DNA of 35,502 bases from Saprospiraceae bacterium UBA2329 (lineage in GTDB: Bacteria > Bacteroidota > Bacteroidia > Chitinophagales > Saprospiraceae), in contig DDUV01000122.1 of NCBI GenBank assembly GCA_002344975.1, forward strand, positions 1 to 35,502. The letters run 5' to 3'. A program made the translations under genes and the position numbers. Of the stretch, positions 23,649 through 32,392 are shown piece by piece. The notes beneath the pieces were generated by a model, which did no database searches, was not told the DNA's origin, and worked only from the letters and a program-made list of their open reading frames with translations. The stretch's first letter is position 1. Every line of letters starts with the position of its first letter.

Positions 23649-26090
23649 TCACTCACTCTTCAAACTCCTCACCGGATCGGCCAGCGCGGCGCGGCCTGCC
23701 GTCATGGCCACCACAAGGGTTGCTACAACGACGGACAAGGCGCCCGACGCTACAAAAATCCACCACTCCATCTCGATGCGGTGGGCGAAGTCTTGCAGCC
23801 AGCGGCGCATCAGATACCAAGCCGGCGGCGAGGCAATGACGATACCGACAAGCACCAACCAAAGCAAGTCCTTGGAGAGCAATGCCACGATGCCCGAAAC
23901 CGATGCGCCCAGCACTTTGCGCACGCCGATCTCTTTGGTGCGCCGCGCCGTCAGGTAGGACGCCATACCGTACAGCCCCAAACACGCTATGATGACGGCC
24001 AGCATGGCAAAGCCCGAAAACACGCGGCTCAGTTGCGTTTCGGCCTGATACTGCCGGGCAAATTGCTCGTTCAAAAACCAGTATTCAAAAGGGCTGTCGG
24101 GAAATACGGAGGCCCATACCTGCTCCATAGCCGCGAGTGCAGTCTGCACATCGGCGGTCTCTACTTTGATGGAAACATAGCCTTCGGCCACCTCCGGCAG
24201 GCAGAAATACACCGTAGGCCGGGTGGGCTCTTTGAGTGTTTCGATGTGAAAATCGGCTACCACGCCTTCTATTTTCATTCGGTATCCATCAGTGCTGCCC
24301 GCGTACGCAATTTCCTGACCCACAGCCTCTTCCGGGTTTTCCATTCCCAACATGCGCAGGGCCGATTCGTTGATGATCACATGGTTGTGGCCGCTGCGTA
24401 CATCGGGTGCGCGGTAGGGGGCGCCGGCCAGAAAACGGATGCCGTAAGTGGCGTAAAAATCTGGTTCGGCATTGACAAAATAAGTAGTGCCGGGCCTCAC
24501 ATCGTCGGGGCGATGCGCCGGCACCATTCCGCCGCTGGAACCGGAAATGTTGTTGATTCCCAAGCCCGGTGTTATGCTCGACGCCGCCACTTGCCGGATA
24601 CCGCTGATCTGGCGGATTTCATTTTTAAAAACCGCCATGCCGCGACGATTGAGGCTGTCTTCCCGCCAGTCGTAAGCCGAGTTTCTGACCGCCAGGATTT
24701 GATCTAAAGACAAACCTTTGTCGTGCCGATGCAAATAATTCAACTGCCGGCTTACCACCATCACAGAAAAAATAAGACCGACGGTAAAGCCAAACTGAAT
24801 GACTACCAATGACTTGCGCAACCAGCTCCCTTTGGAATCTGCCGAAACAAGCGGTATTGCCCCGCTCATCACCGACAGCGGGCTGAAACGGGTGAGCGTC
24901 CAGGCCGGATAGGCGCAGGAGGCCAATACGCCCACCATAAAGATGCCGGCCACCGCGCCGCTAAACGTCATATCAAGCCGCGCATCGGCCAAGGGACGGC
25001 CCATCAACTGCCCGAATGCAGGCAGCGCCATTTGAAAAATGCCGAGCGCCGTCAACATGGCTCCGGCATTGAGCAGCAAGCCCTCTACCAAAAATTGCGA
25101 GAATAATCTACCCCTGCCGGCGCCTACCACTTTGCGCAGGCCCACCTCTTTGCTGCGCTCCAATGAACGCGCCGTCATCATGTTCACATAGTTGATACAG
25201 GCGATGGCGAGCACAAAAAGAGCTGCCGCCAACAAAAAACCGACCGTGCGGGCGCTGCCGTTGGGTTCAATTTCATAAGTCATGTTCGACTGGAGGTGGA
25301 TGTCTTCAAAGGCCTGCATATTCAGCCGGATACCTGCATCACTGAGGTGCTGTTGGGAATACACATTCAATTGGCGGCGCACTTTTTCGGGGTCGGCGCC
25401 GGGTTTTAGCTGGAAATAATTGTAGTCCCAATAGCCGGTCCAGTTGTCCTCATGCCCGCCGGCATACCGGGTGGCGTACGATACCAACGCGCTGAATTTC
25501 AGGTGTGTATTTTGAGGTGGGTCGTTCACGACGGCAGAGACGACATACTCGCCCCGCAGTTGTCCGCGAGGAATCCGCAGCGTTTGCCCCATGGCCTGCC
25601 CCTCCGGAAACAGGCGGGCAGCGGCGCTCCGGCTCAAGAGGATTTGGCCGGGTTGAGAAAGACAGGAATTCGCATTTCCGGCAACGAAATCCTGAGGAAA
25701 CATGCGCAGAAAGCCCGGATCGGCCATCCATACATGCGGCAGTCGAACCGGCTCGTTGTTTTGGAAAAAAACCGTCTCATGCTGGTTGCTGTTGAAGAGC
25801 CTGAAAAAATCGGCCACTTCGGGCATATCGGTTTTTAAAGCCGGACCAAGCGCAGAATGAGTGTTGCAATCCTGCGTAGCGACGCGCCCTTCGCTGAGCG
25901 TTTCGTTGAAGGCGCGCCAGATTAGATCGGTTCCGGGCGCAATTTTGTCATAGCTGCGCTCATAAGCCACATATTTCAGGATGAGCAGCGCAGCCGCCAT
26001 GCCGATGCTGAGTCCGAATAAATTGATGAAGGTAAAACTCCTGTGCCTCAGTAAGTTGCGCCAGGCGATTTTGAAATGATACTGCCACAT
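23649..26090 (-). CDS. FtsX/MacB-type ABC transporter permease A
   Basis: An 813-residue inner-membrane protein with the duplicated Bacteroidota layout. One helix at ~21-41 (FINLFGLSIGMAAALLILKY) is followed by a large periplasmic MacB-like domain to ~280, helices at ~283-305, 335-360, 375-400 and 430-452, a second periplasmic domain to ~690, and three C-terminal helices. The coupling motifs RSKEVGLRKVVGAGRGR and RTKEIGVRKVLGASVSG mark the two FtsX units. Such permeases normally work with a separate LolD/MacB-type ATPase in envelope transport or mechanotransmission, and none is encoded nearby. It is the last of four paralogues on this strand. Its final 34 coding bases are nearly repeated at 21293-21326. 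The ATG at 26090 gives the shared start MWQYHFKIAWRNLLRHRSF. Confidence 0.93.
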   Translation of the reverse strand: MWQYHFKIAWRNLLRHRSFTFINLFGLSIGMAAALLILKYVAYERSYDKIAPGTDLIWRAFNETLSEGRVATQDCNTHSALGPALKTDMPEVADFFRLFNSNQHETVFFQNNEPVRLPHVWMADPGFLRMFPQDFVAGNANSCLSQPGQILLSRSAAARLFPEGQAMGQTLRIPRGQLRGEYVVSAVVNDPPQNTHLKFSALVSYATRYAGGHEDNWTGYWDYNYFQLKPGADPEKVRRQLNVYSQQHLSDAGIRLNMQAFEDIHLQSNMTYEIEPNGSARTVGFLLAAALFVLAIACINYVNMMTARSLERSKEVGLRKVVGAGRGRLFSQFLVEGLLLNAGAMLTALGIFQMALPAFGQLMGRPLADARLDMTFSGAVAGIFMVGVLASCAYPAWTLTRFSPLSVMSGAIPLVSADSKGSWLRKSLVVIQFGFTVGLIFSVMVVSRQLNYLHRHDKGLSLDQILAVRNSAYDWREDSLNRRGMAVFKNEIRQISGIRQVAASSITPGLGINNISGSSGGMVPAHRPDDVRPGTTYFVNAEPDFYATYGIRFLAGAPYRAPDVRSGHNHVIINESALRMLGMENPEEAVGQEIAYAGSTDGYRMKIEGVVADFHIETLKEPTRPTVYFCLPEVAEGYVSIKVETADVQTALAAMEQVWASVFPDSPFEYWFLNEQFARQYQAETQLSRVFSGFAMLAVIIACLGLYGMASYLTARRTKEIGVRKVLGASVSGIVALLSKDLLWLVLVGIVIASPPAWYLMRRWLQDFAHRIEMEWWIFVASGALSVVVATLVVAMTAGRAALADPVRSLKSE

Positions 26091-26178
26091 GAGAAAGGTG
26101 TTTTACAAGGTTAGATTACAGATTACTATTCAGCGCCCTGCTAAAAGCCATTTGCATAGCGATTGTATTGTTACACAC

Positions 26179-27207
26179 TCACTGCTTTTTCAGCCACTCC
26201 AAAGCCCGTTGAATCATCTGATCTTTAGTGATTTGATAAAAATTTTCGCCGCCATCACAGCGCTCGTCGGGCAAGACAGGCGTGCCGGGAAACACATTTT
26301 CGAGGCGGTCGGCATAGTAGCTTTCGGTCAGTTGCAATACCACTTGGTCTGAGATGGGCTGCCAGGAAACGGCGGTGGTGTAGCCTGCTGTATCTTCTCC
26401 GAAAAAGCGGGTGCGCGGGCGGTTTCGGAATGCTAAGGCTGTCACCTCGCCCGAACTGGCCGTTGCCGCGCTGATCATCACCGCTACCGGCAAGCTGGAG
26501 AGCGAACGGGGAATGCCCATTTTTTGCCACAATCCGTAATCCGTCACTTGATATTCACCAACAAAAACCTCGCCCTGCCGCAGCGTCCAGGCTTCTTTGT
26601 AGCCGGCATCGGGATGTATAAAAGAGCCGATTTCTGTGCTGTCGCCGAGCAAGGCGCCCAGCCCGGCCAGCATGGGAAACATGGTGCCGCCGCCGTTGAG
26701 GCGCAGGTCCACGATCCAGCCGCGCAGTTTTACGCCCTTTTGCACCCCTTCCATCGCCTGCCGGATGATGCGGGCGTTGATAGAATCCCGCTCTCCGAAA
26801 GTGATGCCCGGCACCCGAATGTAGCCGATGCGGCCGGGGAGGCGTTGGGCAAAAACAGGCAGTTCGTTTCGGAATAGTTTATGCAATAAGCTGGTATCCA
26901 ATTGCATAGAGGTGGGCGTCCAGGGTTTCACTGCTCCTTGGTGCGGCACATTGTCCACCCAGATTTTGCCGTGAAAATCGCGGAGTTCGTGCAGGAGCCG
27001 CTTTGTCGCCGGGATGAGACCTTCGGAGGCGCAAACGGAGTCCAGCGTGGGTCGGAGCGCCGCCCAATTCACGCTGTCGCGCAATACGGAATGGCCCTGT
27101 GCATAGTTGAAAATGCTGTCCCATTCGGGGCCGCCGCCGGGAGCAGGCTGTGCCTCGGCGGTAGCGAGGAAGAGCATAAAAAGCAGTGGAAGTGGTGTGT
27201 ATTTCAT
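26179..27207 (-). CDS. S41 family (C-terminal-processing-type) peptidase
   Basis: The longer frame to 27240 adds an unlikely leader. The ATG at 27207 gives MKYTPLPLLFMLFLATAEA as signal peptide and a 342-residue protein. It carries the S41 core: GRIGYIRVPGI, WIVDLRLNGGGTMFPMLAGL, SAATASSGEVTALAF with the nucleophile serine in the SSGE motif, and FFGEDTAGYTT. It lacks a clear PDZ domain, so it belongs with the short, tricorn-core-like members rather than classical CtpA. It should act in the periplasm. It sits between permeases A and B on their strand, with 88 and 159 bases on either side, suggesting an insertion into the permease series or a shared envelope role. Its substrate is unknown. Confidence 0.9.
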   Translation of the reverse strand: MKYTPLPLLFMLFLATAEAQPAPGGGPEWDSIFNYAQGHSVLRDSVNWAALRPTLDSVCASEGLIPATKRLLHELRDFHGKIWVDNVPHQGAVKPWTPTSMQLDTSLLHKLFRNELPVFAQRLPGRIGYIRVPGITFGERDSINARIIRQAMEGVQKGVKLRGWIVDLRLNGGGTMFPMLAGLGALLGDSTEIGSFIHPDAGYKEAWTLRQGEVFVGEYQVTDYGLWQKMGIPRSLSSLPVAVMISAATASSGEVTALAFRNRPRTRFFGEDTAGYTTAVSWQPISDQVVLQLTESYYADRLENVFPGTPVLPDERCDGGENFYQITKDQMIQRALEWLKKQ

Positions 27208-27240
27208 TGTATTTTGGTTGTGAAGCGGAAGAAGTGCCAC

Positions 27241-27366
27241 CGACTTTAGCCTCCGAAACGATACGGTAGCCGCCGAAAAAAACGCAGTACCGCCGGAGTG
27301 AAAATACAGCGCAAGTTTTGATCGGCGACTGAAGTCACCGATGCCTCACGGCGGCTAAAGCCGCAG
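27241..27366 (-). repeat. REP-like spacer R1 (S41 peptidase/permease B)
   Basis: Contains CGACTTTAGCCTCCG, then AGCGCAAGTTTTGATCGGCG and ACTGAAGTCACCG, then the palindrome GCGGCTAAAGCCGC. The first two parts are shared with R2 and R3. The arms are imperfect inverted copies of one motif, as in REP doublets. Confidence 0.7.
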
Positions 27367-29817
27367 CTACTCATTTTTCAAGCTCTCCACCGGGTTGGCC
27401 AGCGCGGCGCGTACGGTTTGCAGGGCGACTACAAGGGTTGCCCCGACGAGGGCCGCCGCGCCTGCCAGCGCGAAAATCCACCAGGACAGTTCGATGCGGT
27501 AGGCATAAAATTGCAACCATTTTTGCAGCAAAAAGTACGCAACCGGCGTAGAGAGCACAAAGCCTGCCAGCACCAGCAACACAAACTCCCGGCTGAGCAT
27601 GCCCACCACCGAAACAGCCGATGCGCCCAGTACTTTGCGAATGCCGATTTCTTTGGTGCGCTTCCATGCCATAAAGGTGGCCAGCCCAAAGAGGCCCAGA
27701 AAAGAGATGAAAATGGCGATGCCGGTGGCCAATTGAATGAACTTGGCCAGCGAGAGGTCTTGCTCGTAAATATCAGCTAAGGTCTCATCGTAAAATCTGG
27801 CGGCAAACGGCTCATCGGCATAAATGCGCTTCCATTCCGTTTCCATTTTTTTCAGCACGATCTGCCAGTCGGATGGGTTGCTGCTTGCCAACCGCACATT
27901 AAGCTCACCCACAGATTCGAGATCGCGCATCATGGCCGTAGGGCGAATCGCTTCTGTGAATCCCATAGAGTGAAAATCCGCTGTCACGCCCACAATTTGT
28001 TTTTGCCGGGGCGGTTCATCGGGGCCGTTGTTTTCCTGAATAAAACTGCCCACTGCGGCCTGCGGGCTTTCAAACCCAAAAGCCTTCACCGCCGCTTCAT
28101 TGATGACGTAGTGTTCGGGGCCGTCGGAAGCCTGCAATTTGCGCCCGGCCAAGAGCGGCAATTTGTACAGATCCATCAGCTCCTCGTCGGCATTTTTCCG
28201 ATAGATATTGGTTTCTTTTTTGTTGCCGGCCTCGTCGGTGTAGTGGTGCGTATTGCTCGAATAGCTCATGCTCAGCAGGGCATCGCCGAGTGCAACGCGC
28301 TCTATTTCAGGCATTTTTTTGAAGGCATCGGCCAACACCGGAAATTTGTTTTTCAGATCGGGATTGCGCCAGGCGCTCATGGGTTGCTCTATGGTCAGCA
28401 CGGCCTGCCGGTCGAATCCGAGGTCGCTGTTGCGCATAAAATGCAATTGCTGCCCCACGACCAAGGCTCCGATGATGAAAGCCTGTGCCACAAAAAACTG
28501 AAACACGATGAGGCCCCGTCGCAGGTTGCCGCCGCGCTTCCGACTGCCCTGCTCCTGCCCCGAAAACTGCCCCCGCAACAAAGCCGCCGCCTGAAACCGC
28601 GAGGCAATCCAACCCGGATACAGCCCTGAAAACAAGGTGACCGCCCCCACCAATACGGCCAAAAACGCGCCGGTTTTACGCCAGTCGGCATAGCGCAGTA
28701 CGTCTTCGGGCAGGTACTCGCTGAAGGCGTCGAAGGCGAAACGGGTAAGTCCGCCGGCCAGTGCCGTTGCGAGCAGGCACACCAACAGGGTTTCCAGCAG
28801 GAAGCTGCCGATGATGCTCCTGCGGCTGCCGCCGAGGGTTTTTCGGATGCCGATTTCGCGGGCGCGGGCAGGAATTTGTGCCGTGCTGAGGTTGACGTAA
28901 TTGATAACGGCCAGCAGAAGCAGGAAGATGGCCACTGCTGCCAATATCTTGATTATCTTGGCATTGGCTACCCGGATATGGCTGCCGTATCGGTCGGCAA
29001 AATGCACGTCGGCCAAAGCCTGAAGCTGATGCGTTCGGCTCATGCCCCATTGTTTGAGGGCTTCGCCGCCTTTGGTTTGCGACACCTGATTGATGGCGGT
29101 GGTGATGGCCTCGCGGTCGGCATCTGGGTTCAATATGACCCAGAGTTGGTCGTTGGAATTGGTGCCGCGCCACCTTTCCTCGTCAGGTTCGGTCACCGTC
29201 AGCAGTTCTTTTTCGATGAAGCTGGTGGGAAAGTCCAAATCTTCTATCACGCCCGCTACGGTGACGGTCAGTGTGTCGTTGAAAGACTCGTACCGAATCG
29301 TTTTGCCGAGTATTTCTTCGGGGCTGTGGCGCGGGAAGTACTTCTCTGCGCGGCTGCGGGCCAGCACCACTTCATCGGGTTGGCTGAGTGCTGTGGCGGG
29401 CGAACCTGCTAACCATTTTACGGGTACGAGCTCGAAATATTCGGGCGTGGTTTTGGCCATTTCACGCACTTCTTTGAAACCCCGTTTGGCGCCTTCCGGC
29501 AATGCCAGCAATGCGAAATGCGACTGTATGGGCACTGATTTTTCGATGCCGGCCACTTCCTCGGCGGCGCGCCAGAGCGGTTGCGGACAGCCTGCATTAT
29601 GAGAGTTGATGTTGTCGGAATCATTAAACTCAGAGACCACCCGGAAAATGTTTTTGGCATTGGGAATGAGGCGGTTGTGGCTGTATTCAAAGTCGGCGTA
29701 TTGCCAGATCAGCCAGGCGGCGCTCAGTCCGATGGCCAGCCCGGCAATGTGCAGCAGGGTGAACAGGCGGCCCCGCCAGAGGATTCTGAAAGTTGATTTT
29801 AATTGATTGCTTGTCAT
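27367..29817 (-). CDS. FtsX/MacB-type ABC transporter permease B
   Basis: An 816-residue paralogue of permease A with the same eight-helix, two-periplasmic-domain layout. The N-terminus is MTSNQLKSTFRILWRGRLFT, then a first helix (LLHIAGLAIGLSAAWLIWQY). The FtsX signatures are AREIGIRKTLGGSRRSIIG and RTKEIGIRKVLGASAVSVVG, and the protein ends NPVESLKNE. It is the most divergent of the four in its periplasmic domains, which suggests a different ligand or partner. It is separated from permease C by a 92-bp REP-like spacer, so each permease may have its own expression unit. No ATPase is present. Confidence 0.92.
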   Translation of the reverse strand: MTSNQLKSTFRILWRGRLFTLLHIAGLAIGLSAAWLIWQYADFEYSHNRLIPNAKNIFRVVSEFNDSDNINSHNAGCPQPLWRAAEEVAGIEKSVPIQSHFALLALPEGAKRGFKEVREMAKTTPEYFELVPVKWLAGSPATALSQPDEVVLARSRAEKYFPRHSPEEILGKTIRYESFNDTLTVTVAGVIEDLDFPTSFIEKELLTVTEPDEERWRGTNSNDQLWVILNPDADREAITTAINQVSQTKGGEALKQWGMSRTHQLQALADVHFADRYGSHIRVANAKIIKILAAVAIFLLLLAVINYVNLSTAQIPARAREIGIRKTLGGSRRSIIGSFLLETLLVCLLATALAGGLTRFAFDAFSEYLPEDVLRYADWRKTGAFLAVLVGAVTLFSGLYPGWIASRFQAAALLRGQFSGQEQGSRKRGGNLRRGLIVFQFFVAQAFIIGALVVGQQLHFMRNSDLGFDRQAVLTIEQPMSAWRNPDLKNKFPVLADAFKKMPEIERVALGDALLSMSYSSNTHHYTDEAGNKKETNIYRKNADEELMDLYKLPLLAGRKLQASDGPEHYVINEAAVKAFGFESPQAAVGSFIQENNGPDEPPRQKQIVGVTADFHSMGFTEAIRPTAMMRDLESVGELNVRLASSNPSDWQIVLKKMETEWKRIYADEPFAARFYDETLADIYEQDLSLAKFIQLATGIAIFISFLGLFGLATFMAWKRTKEIGIRKVLGASAVSVVGMLSREFVLLVLAGFVLSTPVAYFLLQKWLQFYAYRIELSWWIFALAGAAALVGATLVVALQTVRAALANPVESLKNE

Positions 29818-29909
29818 GGTATTGTGTGTTTTGTGACGGCGATTTTAGCCGCCGAAAAAACGCGAAAAAACGCAGCGCAAGTTTTGGTCGGAGACTGAAG
29901 CCGCCGGTA
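29818..29909 (-). repeat. REP-like spacer R2 (permease B/permease C)
   Basis: Holds CGGCGATTTTAGCCGCCG followed by A-rich sequence, then GCAGCGCAAGTTTTGGTCGG and AGACTGAAGCCGCCG. It has the same order and near-identical core as R1 and R3, filling the whole gap between the two genes. Confidence 0.7.
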
Positions 29910-32285
29910 CTACTCGCTTCTCAAACTCTTCACCGGATTGGCCAGCGCGGCGCGTACGGTCTGCAGGGCGACCACCAGGGTTGCCCCGACGACTGCCATT
30001 ACGCCCGCAGCAACGAATACCCACCAGGGCAGCCCGATTCGATACTCAAATTTTTCCAACCAGTCTTTGAGAAACCAGGCCGCTGTCGGGGCAGCAACAA
30101 GGGCAGAAACGAGTACCAAACCCACAAATTCTTTGGACAACAAAGCCCACAAGTTGGAAACCGAAGCCCCCAAAACCTTGCGAATACCTATTTCCTTCGT
30201 GCGCCGTTCTGCCATGTAAGCCGACAGGCCGAACAATCCGAGGCAGGAAATAAAAATGGCCAGTCCGGCAAAAATGCCTGCTAATTTTCCAATCAGCTCC
30301 TCGGTGGCAAACTTGCGGCTGTGAAATTCATCGGCAAAAGTATAGTCAAAAGGATAAGCCGGATTGTGCTTCTTGAATATGGGTTCCAACTGTGCCAGTG
30401 CCTGCCGGGTATCCATTTCCGGGTTCAGCCGGAACATCATGTCATTGGCCCACAATGGGTTGGACAAAAACATGGCGGGGCTTACTTTTTCATAAGGGTT
30501 CGTCATTACCACATCGTTCACCACGCCGACGATGCGAAAAGTCATGCCCTGCCATTGCACCGTCTCTTCCAGCGGGTTTTCGAGGCCCATGCGTTGAATG
30601 GCGCTTTCGTTGAAAATGATGGCCGTGCTGTCCGATTTGAAATCGGAAGAGAAAAAACGGCCCTCTTTGAGCGTCATGCCGAGCGTGGTAAAGTAGTCTT
30701 CAGCGGTGGGAATGGTCGCAAAAATGATCTCATCACTGGGGTCTTTGCCGCTCCATTCCACGCCTTTGTTGTTGGAATAAATGTTCGTCACGGGGCTGCC
30801 GGCTTTGGTCACGCCGGTGACGAGGCCGGAGGCGAGCATCTCATTTTTCAGCGGCAGATAGTTGTCTAAAAGGTCGCCGCTCATCACCACCATTACCACG
30901 CGGTCGGGGTCGTATCCTAATGGGCGATTTTTGGCGTGCCGTATTTGCTGAGATACCACCAGTGTGCTGACAATCAATGCAATGGAGACTGAAAACTGAG
31001 AAACGACCAATACTTTTCTTGGCAATAATGCTGCCTTGCCCAGGCCGGAAAATGTTCCTTTCAATACTTTGATGGGTTGGAATGAGGACAGAAAAACAGC
31101 CGGGTAACTGCCCGCCAACAGGCCCGCCAAAGTGGTGAATCCGAGGGTCAATGCCCAAAAAACCGGACTGCCGTAAGGCGTAGAAAGCTCTTTTTTCGTC
31201 AGCAGATTGAAGCCCGGCAGCACCAGTTCCAACAATAACAACGACAAAATCATGGCAATGCCCGCCATCAGCAGCGCCTCGCCGAGGAATTGCCCGATCA
31301 ACTGCCCGCGAGCCGAGCCGAGGGTTTTTCGTACGCCTACTTCTTTGGAACGGCGCTCCGAACGAGCCGTTGAGAGGTTCATAAAATTCACACAGGCAAT
31401 GAGCAAAACGAACATCCCGATGATGCCGAACAGCCGCACATACTCGATGTAGCCGCCCGCCACCCGGCCGTTTTTGAACTCGCTGCGCAAACGCCAGTCG
31501 GCCAAAGCATGCAGGGTCACGTCGGCTTTACTTTCCTTGTTGTTTCGGCGAATGATGTCTTTGACTTTTGCAGCAAATGCAGTGCCGTCCACGCCGGGCT
31601 GAAGCTCCATAAACATTTGGAAAGAGTTGTTGCCCCAGTCGTCGCGGGAGTCTTTCACCCAATCCATGTCTTCATAAAGAGAGAACGGCAAGAGGTAGTT
31701 GAAGCTCAGGCTGGAGTTGCAGGGCACATTTTCCAGTACGCCGGTTACTTTTTGGTCGTAATAATTGTCCACCCGCACTACCTCGCCGAGCATGTCCGAC
31801 CAGTTTTTGTGCCCAAACAGAGACTCCGCCATTTCTTTGGTCAAAACGATGGAATTGGGCGCATCAAGGGCTGTTTCTACACTGCCGGCCACGAGCGGAA
31901 AACTGAACATTTTCAAAAAATCGTCGTCCACCTGAAAGCCGCTTTTGAAAAACAGTTTGTCTTCGTATTTCAAACCGTGTTGCCAGCCCCAATCGGCCTC
32001 GGCTACATACCTGACTTCGGGAAATGACTTGCGCAGTTCTTCGGCCATAGCCAGCGGCACCGAACTCCAGGTTTCCAATTCGCCATTCACATAGTCGCTC
32101 ATTTTGACCTGATACAGGCGCTCGCCTTTTTCATGAAACTGGTCGAAGCTCAGTTCGTTGGCAATCCACAGGCCAATGAGCAGGGCAACCGTCAGGCCGA
32201 TGCCGAGGCCCGCAATATTGAGCAGGCTGAAACCTTTGTTGCGCCAAAGGGTGCGCAGTGCGACTTTTAAATTGTATTGAAACAT
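29910..32285 (-). CDS. FtsX/MacB-type ABC transporter permease C
   Basis: A 791-residue member of the tandem set. It begins MFQYNLKVALRTLWRNKGFS and a first helix (LLNIAGLGIGLTVALLIGLW), then has a MacB-like periplasmic domain, a central helix group around the motif RSKEVGVRKTLGSARGQLIG, a second periplasmic domain, and the C-terminal unit RTKEIGIRKVLGASVSNLWA. It ends NPVKSLRSE. Among the four it most resembles permease D at both ends, implying a recent duplication. Both membrane-proximal coupling motifs are intact, so it should function with an ATPase supplied elsewhere. The 3' coding DNA is strongly conserved with permeases B and D. Confidence 0.92.
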   Translation of the reverse strand: MFQYNLKVALRTLWRNKGFSLLNIAGLGIGLTVALLIGLWIANELSFDQFHEKGERLYQVKMSDYVNGELETWSSVPLAMAEELRKSFPEVRYVAEADWGWQHGLKYEDKLFFKSGFQVDDDFLKMFSFPLVAGSVETALDAPNSIVLTKEMAESLFGHKNWSDMLGEVVRVDNYYDQKVTGVLENVPCNSSLSFNYLLPFSLYEDMDWVKDSRDDWGNNSFQMFMELQPGVDGTAFAAKVKDIIRRNNKESKADVTLHALADWRLRSEFKNGRVAGGYIEYVRLFGIIGMFVLLIACVNFMNLSTARSERRSKEVGVRKTLGSARGQLIGQFLGEALLMAGIAMILSLLLLELVLPGFNLLTKKELSTPYGSPVFWALTLGFTTLAGLLAGSYPAVFLSSFQPIKVLKGTFSGLGKAALLPRKVLVVSQFSVSIALIVSTLVVSQQIRHAKNRPLGYDPDRVVMVVMSGDLLDNYLPLKNEMLASGLVTGVTKAGSPVTNIYSNNKGVEWSGKDPSDEIIFATIPTAEDYFTTLGMTLKEGRFFSSDFKSDSTAIIFNESAIQRMGLENPLEETVQWQGMTFRIVGVVNDVVMTNPYEKVSPAMFLSNPLWANDMMFRLNPEMDTRQALAQLEPIFKKHNPAYPFDYTFADEFHSRKFATEELIGKLAGIFAGLAIFISCLGLFGLSAYMAERRTKEIGIRKVLGASVSNLWALLSKEFVGLVLVSALVAAPTAAWFLKDWLEKFEYRIGLPWWVFVAAGVMAVVGATLVVALQTVRAALANPVKSLRSE

Positions 32286-32392
32286 GGTATTTTGGTTTTG
32301 TATAGAGTACCGGCGACTTTAGCTGCCGAAAAAAAATCAGTGCCGCCGGAGCAAAAATGCAGCGCAGGTTTTGATCGGCGACTGAAGTCACC
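32286..32392 (-). repeat. REP-like spacer R3 (permease C/permease D)
   Basis: Contains CGGCGACTTTAGCTGCCG with an A-tract, then GTGCCGCCGGAGCAAAAATG and AGCGCAGGTTTTGATCGGCG plus ACTGAAGTCACC. It is the third copy of the spacer family and again fills the gap between two permease genes. Confidence 0.7.

Noticed and set aside
23583..24707. 374-residue plus-strand ORF opposite permease A
   Set aside because: Antisense to a conserved permease; contains no recognisable motif.
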